From contig CAWEWR010000013.1 of NCBI GenBank assembly GCA_963812675.1, positions 1-64,000 of the forward strand: DNA of 64,000 bases, read 5' to 3'. Source of the DNA: AP-15 sp963812675. Lineage in GTDB: Bacteria; Pseudomonadota; Alphaproteobacteria; ATCC43930; CGMCC-115725. How positions within the stretch are numbered: position 1 is the first letter of the stretch; every line of letters starts with the position of its first letter. The translations under genes were made by a program, and so were the position numbers. Below, piece after piece: positions 18,834 to 26,596 of this stretch. The notes beneath the pieces are model-generated. The model saw only the letters and a list, made by a program, of their open reading frames with translations. It was not told the DNA's origin and searched no databases.

Positions 18834-19796
18834 GTGGTTTTCCCGAGTCTGAGGCCGCTGCGAAAAGTGTTTCGAGGCCGCGGCGGTCCCGCGCCTTCGG
18901 ATGGCGCCCTCGCGGCGCAATCCGCGGCGGGCACGGCCGTTATAGACGATGCTGACCCGGCCCGGCTCTACAAGCAGCGGCCTGCGGCGCAGCACAAGCC
19001 GGCACCGCTGGAGGCGGATGTAACCTACGCGGTCGAGCTCGCCCACTACTACCCGCCGCGCCTGCAGGAGTTGGGGGTGAAGCTGGACGGCGCGCAGATC
19101 CTGGAATTGGGTCCCGGAAAGAATCTCGGCTTAGCCCTCATTTTCACCGGCTACGGGGCGCGCGTTACCGTCGCCGACCGGTTTCCTTGTCCTTGGGATG
19201 AAGATTACCACCGGCAATTCTATGCGCTTATGAAAGAACGATGGGAAGGACCGCGGAGCGGCATAGAAGCAGCACTGGCGACCGGCGGGTATTCGGCGAT
19301 AACGATGCTCGACACCGATGACGGCGGCCTCGCGGCGCTGGCGAGCGCGATCTTCGACGCCGTCATTTCACACGCTGTCCTGGAGCACATTGTCGACGTC
19401 GAGGGTACCTGCCACGAACTGGCTCGCGTCACGCGGCCGGGCGGCGTGCACATCCACCAGATTGACTACCGCGACCACCGCGACCAGACCCGGCCCCTCG
19501 ACCACCTGCTGATCCCGGAAGCAGAATTTATGGCCAAGCTGGCGAGCGTTCATTGGAACACTGGGAACCGCTACCGTCACAGCGAATTCTGTACGCTGTT
19601 CGATGCTGTTGGGTTTGATTTGATCGATACGTTGATCGATCCGGAGACCGAGCGTCCGCTCGCGACCTATCTGCCATGTTTCATTCCGCTGCTGCGCGCC
19701 TCACAATCGCACTATCGCGACTGGCCCGAGGAAAAGTTGGGACCGCTCGGAGCGAGACTGACACTGCGCAAGCGGGCCTCGATGGGATTGTGCTAA
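18834..19796 (+). CDS. SAM-dependent methyltransferase
   Basis: This 320-residue protein starts at GTG with GGAGG 7 bases upstream. After a basic, low-complexity N-terminus of ~45 residues, the methyltransferase core shows ILELGPGKNLGLALIF (motif I), VTVADRF, FDAVISHAVLEHIVD and RVTRPGGVHIHQID. The target is unknown. It is the fourth gene of the wzm operon. The stop overlaps the convergent radical SAM gene by 4 bases, which closes the operon. Confidence 0.82.
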   Translation: MVFPSLRPLRKVFRGRGGPAPSDGALAAQSAAGTAVIDDADPARLYKQRPAAQHKPAPLEADVTYAVELAHYYPPRLQELGVKLDGAQILELGPGKNLGLALIFTGYGARVTVADRFPCPWDEDYHRQFYALMKERWEGPRSGIEAALATGGYSAITMLDTDDGGLAALASAIFDAVISHAVLEHIVDVEGTCHELARVTRPGGVHIHQIDYRDHRDQTRPLDHLLIPEAEFMAKLASVHWNTGNRYRHSEFCTLFDAVGFDLIDTLIDPETERPLATYLPCFIPLLRASQSHYRDWPEEKLGPLGARLTLRKRASMGLC

Positions 19797-21358
19797 GCTG
19801 GGCTGCCCGCTTTCGGGCGGAGCACATAAGAGCGAAAATTCCGGCGCGGATCGGTATTGTCCGAGGCTGCCCAATAAATCGACCGGCCCGCGATCAAGAA
19901 GCGCCCCTCACCCAGCGCGCGAACCTCTTCGGGCAAGGCCCCCCCGGGCCCGAGCAGCCGATTGTCCTCCCATAAATCGAACTGCGCCGGCACGATCCCC
20001 GGAGGCAGCCGGTTCGAGTAGTAGCAGTGGCCGTCACCCTTGCCGATGCGCTCGATACGGAAATCGCCCCCGGCGATGAACTCCAACGAGTCCTCGGTAG
20101 GGGCGGCGTCTGCGTCATAACGTACCGCGAGCCGGTTGGCGGCCGAGTTGGGCGCAAAGAATTTCATGCACCCTTCGCAATCGGGTAAGGGGTAGGGCCC
20201 GGTTGCGCCGCGGCGCAGCGAGCGCCGAATGCGCTGGTAATTCTTACCGAACCAAGCGTCGGCAAACAACTCGACAGAGGTCGCATAGCCGATCGGAGAT
20301 TCCTGCGACCGGCAGCAAGCCGCGAGCTGCCCATCCAACCCGATTTCGGCATAGCTGTTGGGCGCAGTGCAGGTGAAGTGGCGGTCCGAGCCCGGTTGAT
20401 CGGCGTCGATAGGATAGTTAAACGGAGCGTAGACCGCCCTGAAGGTATGTTTGCCGCTGGCAAACAAAGTCTTGCGCAGCCTGGGTTCGATCGAGTTCAG
20501 GCACAGCCCTTCGAAATAGACCCGTACTCGATCCTCGTTGCGCGCCGTCCATGCGGTGAGGTTCTCGCGCATCCGGTCGAATTCGGCGTCCGACGGGCGC
20601 TCCTCGAATAAATCCTGTATTGGCGAATAGCGGTGAAAAACGACAGTGTCGACACCGTGCTCGGCCGCCCAATCGAGCACTCCGACAGCTTCGCCGATGG
20701 TGCGGCGTGTGACGGTGGGATAGATCCCGACCGCGAGCTTTTGCGGATCGCGCGCAGCGAGAAACCGCTTCAATCCGGGTTCTGCCCTGGCCCAGACCCC
20801 GCCGCGGCGCACCTCGTCGAATTTGGGCCCGACCGCATCGAGCGACAGGTTCACCTCGCCATGCTGCAGCAACAACAGATCGATAATGCGATCGGTAAAC
20901 AACGTGCCGTTGGTTTGCACCTTCAGCTCGCACCCATGCTGTGCGATCAAGCCGAGCACGCCGGTGATTTCGGGGTAGAGGAGCGGGTCGCCTTGGCTGT
21001 TCAGCTCAACGGTGACGAGAAATGGGAAAAGGGTCTCCGCCACCGCCTCGACGGTCTGAAAGCGCATGTGGCGCCGCCGTGTCTCAGCTTGGTCGAGGTC
21101 TTTTTGGCTGCCGCAAATTTCACATCTGAGATTGCACTTGTTGGTCAGCGCCAGATTGGCGGTGATCGGCGGCGGAACGATATCGCCGCCGCGCTCCAGA
21201 AAGTAATCGCCGCGCGGGTGGAGGCGCCACAGATCGCAGGGATCGGTTCCGAGAGCCTGGAGCTTCTTGGCCGAATGCCATGCCCGCCGCAAATCATGGA
21301 CCGAGCGTTCAGGGACCCGGGCCGCCTTCAGAAACTTGAACGCCATTTTCCTGATCAT
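19793..21358 (-). CDS. Radical SAM protein with SPASM-like region and shared C-terminal domain
   Basis: This 521-residue protein has the [4Fe-4S] motif TNKCNLRCEIC (CX3CX2C), then VELNSQGDPLLYP, LKVQTNGTLF and LSLDAVGP, as in radical SAM enzymes. After the barrel, cysteines in HFTCTAPNSYAEIG, LAACCRSQE and PDCEGCMKFF look like a SPASM/auxiliary cluster region. Residues ~443-515 are a different domain that recurs in two neighbouring genes (24088-24660 and 26372-26584). ATG at 21358 overlaps the upstream methyltransferase stop by 4 bases. It probably modifies a glycan or peptide component, but the reaction is unknown. Confidence 0.85.
   Translation of the reverse strand: MIRKMAFKFLKAARVPERSVHDLRRAWHSAKKLQALGTDPCDLWRLHPRGDYFLERGGDIVPPPITANLALTNKCNLRCEICGSQKDLDQAETRRRHMRFQTVEAVAETLFPFLVTVELNSQGDPLLYPEITGVLGLIAQHGCELKVQTNGTLFTDRIIDLLLLQHGEVNLSLDAVGPKFDEVRRGGVWARAEPGLKRFLAARDPQKLAVGIYPTVTRRTIGEAVGVLDWAAEHGVDTVVFHRYSPIQDLFEERPSDAEFDRMRENLTAWTARNEDRVRVYFEGLCLNSIEPRLRKTLFASGKHTFRAVYAPFNYPIDADQPGSDRHFTCTAPNSYAEIGLDGQLAACCRSQESPIGYATSVELFADAWFGKNYQRIRRSLRRGATGPYPLPDCEGCMKFFAPNSAANRLAVRYDADAAPTEDSLEFIAGGDFRIERIGKGDGHCYYSNRLPPGIVPAQFDLWEDNRLLGPGGALPEEVRALGEGRFLIAGRSIYWAASDNTDPRRNFRSYVLRPKAGSPA
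19814..20032 (-). other. Shared domain, copy 1 (C-terminus of radical SAM protein)
   Basis: Residues ~443-515 of the radical SAM protein. The pattern includes FDLWEDNRLLGPGG, VRALGEGRF and IYWAASDNTDPRRN. It aligns with the other three copies over the LGP, G-x-GRF and SDNTDPR-x-N positions, but here the SHWG stretch is replaced by LIAG, making it the most divergent copy. Confidence 0.7.
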
Positions 21359-22320
21359 CGCTTGCGCCCCAATACGTGGTAGGCACATTTGTCGGACTCA
21401 TGTCGATTGAGCGTGACCGTCTCGGCGAAGCCGAAATCGCTGAACCACCCGTAAATGGTCTCTTCCTCGACTGTCCAATTGTAGAAGGTGTTCAGCATGT
21501 CGAGGAGATTGATGGCGTTTTCCGGAGAATCCGAGATCTTATAAGCGTAGTCGAGCTTTTGTTCCGGGGTGGCAAGATGCTGGTGGTAATATTCCCGATT
21601 GCTGACGACGAATTCTGAATTGTGGTAGGTGGGCGCATACACCATAACATAAAGTTCACCGCCCGGCTTCACGGTCTTCGCCGCATTGGCAAACGCCACT
21701 CTCGGATCGTGGGTGCACATCAGCACCCCCCAGCAAAGCGTGAAGTCGAATGCCTCGTGCAGATCCGGCCGCTTTGGCGAGATGTCGAACAGGTCCAGTT
21801 CCTCTACATCCCGGTTGAAGCGAGAGGTCGACAGCAGCGCATGGCGTGAGACATCGGTCGATTTGACCGATGCGCCGAGCGCGAGGAGTGTTCTAGTCCA
21901 CCGCCCAGGACCGCAGCCGAGATCGAGACAACGTTTGCCGCGGAAATGGTCGATCGCAAATTTCGGCTCCAGATAGAGCCTGCCGCCGACGTCGCGCCGC
22001 CCCTCCGCTGCCGCCCTGCGCCGCCACCAGGACACCACTCCGTGGAGCGGCCCGAACCGCCTTTTCGAGAGGTACTCGCTCACACCGGTCAGTTCAAAAA
22101 TGCGGTCGTCGACGTAGCTGTCTGCCGTCTCCACGCCAGTATGGTTGTAAAAGCCCCTTCGCTTTTCCAAGAAATAGCGCCACTGGTCGTCGAATTGGTC
22201 GCCATACCGAACCGGTCTATACTCGCCGCTATAGGCATCCTTCCAGATGAACCGGCGTTGATCGAAATGAGGGTTTGAGGGCGGCGCGGCCGGCCGGACG
22301 ACGGAATCGGAATAGGTCAT
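21355..22320 (-). CDS. SAM-dependent methyltransferase
   Basis: This 321-residue protein has a class I core beginning near residue 130: KRCLDLGCGPGRWTRTLLAL (motif I), VKSTDVSRHAL, FDFTLCWGVLMCTHDP and TVKPGGELYVMVYAP. The N-terminal ~125 residues are outside the core and lack a recognised domain. ATG at 22320 has AAGAG upstream; ATG at 22341 would add seven residues. The gene precedes the radical SAM gene with an ATGA overlap, so the two proteins are made together and may act on one substrate. Confidence 0.82.
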   Translation of the reverse strand: MTYSDSVVRPAAPPSNPHFDQRRFIWKDAYSGEYRPVRYGDQFDDQWRYFLEKRRGFYNHTGVETADSYVDDRIFELTGVSEYLSKRRFGPLHGVVSWWRRRAAAEGRRDVGGRLYLEPKFAIDHFRGKRCLDLGCGPGRWTRTLLALGASVKSTDVSRHALLSTSRFNRDVEELDLFDISPKRPDLHEAFDFTLCWGVLMCTHDPRVAFANAAKTVKPGGELYVMVYAPTYHNSEFVVSNREYYHQHLATPEQKLDYAYKISDSPENAINLLDMLNTFYNWTVEEETIYGWFSDFGFAETVTLNRHESDKCAYHVLGRKR

Positions 22321-22351
22321 CGCATCTCTTGAGATATGCACGATGCTCAGC

Positions 22352-23002
22352 TTAGGGATGATCGACGGACCGCAAGGGCCGAGTCGCCCGGAAGAGAAAC
22401 GTCTCGATCGCTAGAAAGGCCACGACGGGCACCGCCGCGCCGACAAAGTCGCCAACTTCATAACCGATCCGCCAGGCCACATAGAGCAGGACAATCATGC
22501 TGAGCGCCATCCCCGGCGCACCGAGGCCCCGCATCGCGGCGCTCCGATGATAGCCAATCCAAAAAGCGAAACGCGCCAGTATCCAAACAATAGTGGTCGC
22601 CAGTACGGCTCGCATCGCAGAGCCGTCCACGGAATACGCGGCGAGACCAAAAAGCCCGGCCGCAAACACAAGGACTTGTTCCAATGTGTTTTGCAGGTAG
22701 CGTTGATTGACTCGCAGCCTCCGCGTTGCAAATCCGGAAAGCGGGTCAAAGGCCGGCGAAGACAGCCGCTCATGAGCCACGGCCTCTATCCCCGTCACGA
22801 GGCAAAACAGCATCGCAACGCAGAGGCATTTCAGCGTAAAAAGCATCCGGTCGCCGAGGTTGTCCATGCCCGCCAAAGGCGGCACGAGATAAGCGATCGC
22901 CAGCCAAAGCAGGAGCGCGACCGGCATAGCCGCCGCGATGGCGGTCATGCCGGCGCGGCGCTGGCGTATAAAGTTCCCTTTCTCTGATTCTGCATCATTC
23001 AT
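22352..23002 (-). CDS. MAPEG-family membrane protein
   Basis: This 216-residue protein has about five hydrophobic segments. The MAPEG signature region appears as RLRVNQRYLQNTLEQVLVF followed by FWIGYHRSAAMRGLGAP, matching the N-x2-E and Y-x-R elements of membrane-associated eicosanoid/glutathione-metabolism proteins. Bacterial members are mostly uncharacterised. It lies ~30 bases before the methyltransferase/radical SAM pair on the same strand and may be co-transcribed. Divergent from the 23.2 kb methyltransferase gene. Confidence 0.8.
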   Translation of the reverse strand: MNDAESEKGNFIRQRRAGMTAIAAAMPVALLLWLAIAYLVPPLAGMDNLGDRMLFTLKCLCVAMLFCLVTGIEAVAHERLSSPAFDPLSGFATRRLRVNQRYLQNTLEQVLVFAAGLFGLAAYSVDGSAMRAVLATTIVWILARFAFWIGYHRSAAMRGLGAPGMALSMIVLLYVAWRIGYEVGDFVGAAVPVVAFLAIETFLFRATRPLRSVDHP

Positions 23003-23181
23003 ACAGTTAACCTACAGCAGACCAGCATCTTGTGACATTGCGAAAATCTTGAGATTTCGGGATGAAGCAGGTGAGGGCGGCCGCGGTCTGAAGTCCAAAT
23101 TCGGTGGGTTTTGACGAGCCGGCGCGATACTGCTACCAAACCCCGCCCCGATAAAGCGTAAGAAATCAGCGGAACCCGTCG

Positions 23182-24747
23182 ATGCTGAAGCCCGTGCGAT
23201 GGACCCCGAATTTGGTGAGCCAGTTCTGGGACGCGCTGACCGAAACCAAGCTGCTCGATATCGGCTTTTCGAAGCTGGCCGGCAGGTACTTGTTCGAAGC
23301 GGTCAAATGGCATCTGACGCCGGGTACTCGGCATCTCGATTTTGGCGCCGGTGACGGGGATTTTGTCGAGCTGTTGGCGGCAGGCGGCTACCCCGCGGCG
23401 GCTTTCGAGAGCTCGGAGGCGCGGCGGCGAGCGCTGTTGGATCGATTAGAGGGGAAGGCGGGGTTTATCGGTGCCATCGGTCCGGATACGGGCAAATCGT
23501 TCGATGCTGTTTTCATGATAGAGGTGATCGAGCACATTCTCGACGAGCAGGTCGGGCCGACCCTCGAACTGATCCGCCGCTTTCTCAAAGCTTCGGGAAG
23601 GCTCGTCGTTACCACGCCCAACAGCGAGAACCTCGATCACGCGATGTGCGTGTGTCCAACCGACGGGAGCGTGTTTCACCGTTGGCAGCACGTCCGGTCG
23701 TTTTCCGCAGACACGTTGACGGCCCTGCTGAACGAACATGGGTTCGAACCCGTCGTCATCCATCGATTGGAGTTGTCGGATCGGATTTTCGGAGCCGGCG
23801 GAGCCAACCTCTTGCGAGACCCATTTTGGGCGCATTTGTTCGAGACCGAACGCCCGCTCTCGGTCGGGACCGGCGAAAATCTCGTATGGATCGGCGGCCA
23901 TGCCGATGGTGTGCGGCGAGCCGGCAGAGGGGCCGCCTCGGCGCTTTCCGAGCCTGTTCTCGCCTTGGATGCCCGCATCGCGCTGGAGCCGAGATCGCCT
24001 GGGCTGGGCCGGCCCGGCCCCGACGCGATGAACGGCGCAGGAGAGGCCGAATATGTCGTGGCACCGGCCGGGATGCGCCATGTAGAGGGACATTGCTGGT
24101 CTGCCCAGGTCGGCACAATGTTTGGGATGGGCGATTGGGCTGGGGAAAAACTGCGCTCGAAGTTAAATCTACATGAAGAGGGACTGCAGCTCGGCCCGAG
24201 CCACAGCGATTTGGCGGCAATAGCAAAAGAAGGCCGTGGCCGCTTTGCCCACTATGGCGCCAACCTCTTTTTCGCGGCATCGGACAATACTTCGCCCGAC
24301 CGTAATGGCCGTCGCTATGTGGTCAGCGGACCGTCCCCTGTCGGCCCGGTCGCGAGCTCGACCGCACCGCTCCTCGAATGCCGTATCGATCCGACAGTGA
24401 TCGTCGAGCAAGGCGGCTTTGGTTGGGAGGTCAAGACCTGCGATTTGTTTGCGGAGGGCGATACTGTCGGCCTCCCGTTGCGGTCCAGCCTGCAAGTCTT
24501 CGAGAACGGTGTTCCGCTCGGGCCGGCGCACAGCGATCACGCATCGATCCGAGAACTGGGAGGTGGCCGCTTTTCGCATTGGGGCGAGTGGCTTTATTTC
24601 TCGTCATCCGAAAACCTGCCGCCGAACCGAAACGCCTGTTCCTATATGCTGCGCGGCCCGGCGGCCCCGCAATCGGGCGGCAATCTGTGGCTCGCCATCG
24701 GCGGCCCGCACCGGTTGGGTTGGGTGCGGCGGCTCGATCAGGATTGA
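23182..24747 (+). CDS. Methyltransferase with two C-terminal copies of the shared domain
   Basis: This is a 521-residue protein. Residues ~45-200 form a class I methyltransferase core (TRHLDFGAGDGDFVELLAAG, FDAVFMIEVIEHIL, RLVVTTPNSENLDH), similar to Ubi/Coq-type sugar methyltransferases. Residues ~303-384 and ~412-493 are two copies of a domain also found in the radical SAM protein and in the 26.1 kb gene, joined by a ~28-residue linker. ATG at 23182 opens its own transcription unit, divergent from the MAPEG gene. The repeated domain may bind the glycan or tether the enzyme; this is inference from its repeated use in one locus. Confidence 0.85.
   Translation: MLKPVRWTPNLVSQFWDALTETKLLDIGFSKLAGRYLFEAVKWHLTPGTRHLDFGAGDGDFVELLAAGGYPAAAFESSEARRRALLDRLEGKAGFIGAIGPDTGKSFDAVFMIEVIEHILDEQVGPTLELIRRFLKASGRLVVTTPNSENLDHAMCVCPTDGSVFHRWQHVRSFSADTLTALLNEHGFEPVVIHRLELSDRIFGAGGANLLRDPFWAHLFETERPLSVGTGENLVWIGGHADGVRRAGRGAASALSEPVLALDARIALEPRSPGLGRPGPDAMNGAGEAEYVVAPAGMRHVEGHCWSAQVGTMFGMGDWAGEKLRSKLNLHEEGLQLGPSHSDLAAIAKEGRGRFAHYGANLFFAASDNTSPDRNGRRYVVSGPSPVGPVASSTAPLLECRIDPTVIVEQGGFGWEVKTCDLFAEGDTVGLPLRSSLQVFENGVPLGPAHSDHASIRELGGGRFSHWGEWLYFSSSENLPPNRNACSYMLRGPAAPQSGGNLWLAIGGPHRLGWVRRLDQD
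24088..24333 (+). other. Shared domain, copy 2
   Basis: Residues ~303-384 of the methyltransferase. Pattern: GHCWSAQ, LNLHEEGLQLGPSHSD, GRGRFAHYG, LFFAASDNTSPDRNGRRY. It shares the GHC opening with copy 1. Confidence 0.7.
24415..24660 (+). other. Shared domain, copy 3
   Basis: Residues ~412-493 of the methyltransferase. Pattern: LQVFENGVPLGPAHSDHASI, RELGGGRFSHWG, LYFSSSENLPPNRN. It follows copy 2 with the same internal spacing (about 82 residues each). Confidence 0.7.
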
Positions 24748-24761
24748 CCATCGATTTTCGG

Positions 24762-25514
24762 TCAACCTTTGATCAAGACAAAGGCTTGGCCCGTCGGCAG
24801 GTCGATTATCGGCTCGGGCTTGTCGGTAAAGAATTCGTCGATTGCCCGCCGCGCGCCGGGGCAGGTGGCGAAACCGTAGTCGTCGAACAGCATCAGGCCG
24901 CCGGAATTCACCCTTGGGTAGAAGAACGAAACGCTGTCCAAGGTCGGTTGATACAAGTCGACATCGATGTGAACAAAGCTGAAGCGCCGGTCGGCAACCT
25001 CGTCATAGCGCTCGGGGATCCAACCGCGCCAATAGCGCAAATTGTCCAAGTCTTTAAGTCGTTCGCGAACCCAATTCTCCGGGACACTCATGGCACCGCG
25101 CCTCCAATACGTGCCGTCGATAGCCCCGGGCTCCGAGAGACCCTCGAACGAATCGAACATATGGTGCAGCCGCCCGAGGCGGGCGGCGTGGCGCCCGATG
25201 AGGTAGGAGCCGGCACCCTCGTATACGCCGCATTCGGCGGTATCGCCGGGCACCGGCCGGCAAAGCTTGAGGATCTCCTGCAGCAAGTATTTGCGATCGT
25301 AACTGTGGAAATTGTCCGTTGAGACATAATCGCGGTAAAAACGAGCGAACTCCGGGTCTTTCAGATAGATCCGTGCAAATTCGCTGAACCGGTATTGCGG
25401 ATACACCATGCCGGCCAGCCCTTCGGCCAGATCAAAACGCTGCTGCTCGTTCAGCTCCAACCCCGCCGCCTGCCACATCGCCCGGCAACGGGCAAGAAAC
25501 TCATCGGTCCCCAT
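24762..25514 (-). CDS. TylF/MycF-family O-methyltransferase
   Basis: This 250-residue protein resembles macrocin O-methyltransferase (TylF), a metal-dependent sugar O-methyltransferase. Visible blocks are GDTAECGVYEGAGSYLIGRH (SAM-binding), MFDSFEGLSEPG, FSFVHIDVDLYQPTLDSV (metal-ligand Asp residues) and GGLMLFDDYGFATCPGARRA. It is convergent with the double-domain methyltransferase gene, 14 bases apart. ATG at 25514. Family members methylate sugar hydroxyls, which fits a role in decorating the polysaccharide made by this locus. Confidence 0.88.
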   Translation of the reverse strand: MGTDEFLARCRAMWQAAGLELNEQQRFDLAEGLAGMVYPQYRFSEFARIYLKDPEFARFYRDYVSTDNFHSYDRKYLLQEILKLCRPVPGDTAECGVYEGAGSYLIGRHAARLGRLHHMFDSFEGLSEPGAIDGTYWRRGAMSVPENWVRERLKDLDNLRYWRGWIPERYDEVADRRFSFVHIDVDLYQPTLDSVSFFYPRVNSGGLMLFDDYGFATCPGARRAIDEFFTDKPEPIIDLPTGQAFVLIKG

Positions 25515-25556
25515 GATCGGTCTCGTTTCGGTCTGATGAAACTAGAAGGCTAACTC

Positions 25557-26003
25557 TCAATCCGGGTAATTGCGGTGGCGCCAATCCTCTTTCCCGCAGG
25601 CCTTGCACACCCAGGTTTCCCGCCGCCAAGTGCCCCGACCCGAGCCGACGGGCCCGCTCGCTTTTTTGAGCCGCAATCTCCGCTCGCCGCAATAAAGGCA
25701 CGCCTCACCGGGACACTTTTGGAGCGCGGCCTCCAGCGCCGCCATGCGTTCGCGAAGCTCGCCTCCCAACTCTGAGAGGCGCTCTCCTAGAACGACTTCG
25801 AACCCCGCTATCCGACGCTCGAGCTCGGCGATTTTGTCCATCTTTCGCCGTTCATGCGCACGTAACCTTTCAATCGGCGAAGCAAGCGACTGCCGAAGTT
25901 TTGCGGCAACTCTTCGTGCCCCGGAAGATCCCAACAAGCCGGAAGCCCTCAAGACGTATCGCCGCCATAATAGGCGGGCCTCCAACCCTTGCGGCGCTGC
26001 CAA
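25557..26003 (-). CDS. Coiled-coil protein with C-terminal zinc ribbon, unknown function
   Basis: This protein has up to 148 residues. The middle (about residues 48-92) is a charged heptad-like helix (KMDKIAELERRIAGFEVVLG and on), and the C-terminus has two CxxC pairs, CLYCGERRLRL and WVCKACGKEDW, spaced as a zinc ribbon. I do not recognise a family. The long form needs a TTG start at 26003; ATG at 25841 would keep only the coiled coil and ribbon. It lies ~40 bases upstream of the TylF-like gene on the same strand, so it is probably in that operon. Confidence 0.55.
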   Translation of the reverse strand: MAAPQGLEARLLWRRYVLRASGLLGSSGARRVAAKLRQSLASPIERLRAHERRKMDKIAELERRIAGFEVVLGERLSELGGELRERMAALEAALQKCPGEACLYCGERRLRLKKASGPVGSGRGTWRRETWVCKACGKEDWRHRNYPD

Positions 26004-26080
26004 TTCGGCGCTAGAGCCCTGCGCTACCAGGATTTCCTGGATGCGATACCTTGGCGGAACTCTACGCTATCACGATCACG

Positions 26081-26596
26081 ATGACTGACGACAACACCGA
26101 ATTGGTCGGCATTTCCGAACACCCATTCGCGATGGGAGCATCGGCGCGCACCGTTGCTGGCAAATCTGCCTTGGAGCGCATCTGGTTATCGTACCTCGAT
26201 CAGCGAGAATTGCTGTTCGCCTCGCTGCATATATTGAGGACCGTGGGCAGGTTGGCTTGGCGAAGAGAGATCGCCCGCCGCCGGCTCTTTGATTGGGCAC
26301 GCGCCTTTTTTGGAGCATGGTATTCGCGAAAGCTGCGGCGAATCGTACCGGATTCGGGCTTTGGTTTTCGCGCGCCGGGCCCATGGCGGACGATTTCGGA
26401 TCAGGAAGGGTCATCGATGCTGATCCTGCTCGAAGACGACTTGGCACTTGCCGCCCCGCATACCGCTCACGACGAAATCCGCCGCCTGGGCCGCGGCCGC
26501 TACTCGCATTGGGGTAGATGCATCTATTTTTCGACCAGCGACAACACCGATCCGCGGAAAAACGGCCGGGTCTACAAGCTCGTGCAGCGAATGTGA
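26081..26596 (+). CDS. Small protein carrying the shared locus domain, unknown function
   Basis: This is a 171-residue protein. The first ~90 residues include a basic, helical stretch (RTVGRLAWRREIARRRLFDW). Residues ~98-167 are the shared domain also seen at 19814-20032, 24088-24333 and 24415-24660, here with LILLEDDLALAAPHTAHDEI, GRGRYSHWG and IYFSTSDNTDPRKNGRVY. ATG at 26081 is used; the frame is open from a TTG at 26051. Its end overlaps the convergent glycosyltransferase gene by 25 bases. No catalytic motif is visible, so the domain is likely for binding or structure. Confidence 0.72.
   Translation: MTDDNTELVGISEHPFAMGASARTVAGKSALERIWLSYLDQRELLFASLHILRTVGRLAWRREIARRRLFDWARAFFGAWYSRKLRRIVPDSGFGFRAPGPWRTISDQEGSSMLILLEDDLALAAPHTAHDEIRRLGRGRYSHWGRCIYFSTSDNTDPRKNGRVYKLVQRM
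26372..26584 (+). other. Shared domain, copy 4 (nearly stand-alone)
   Basis: Residues ~98-167 of the 26.1 kb protein. It is the cleanest copy of the SHWG / SDNTDPR-x-NGR-x-Y signature. Confidence 0.7.
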
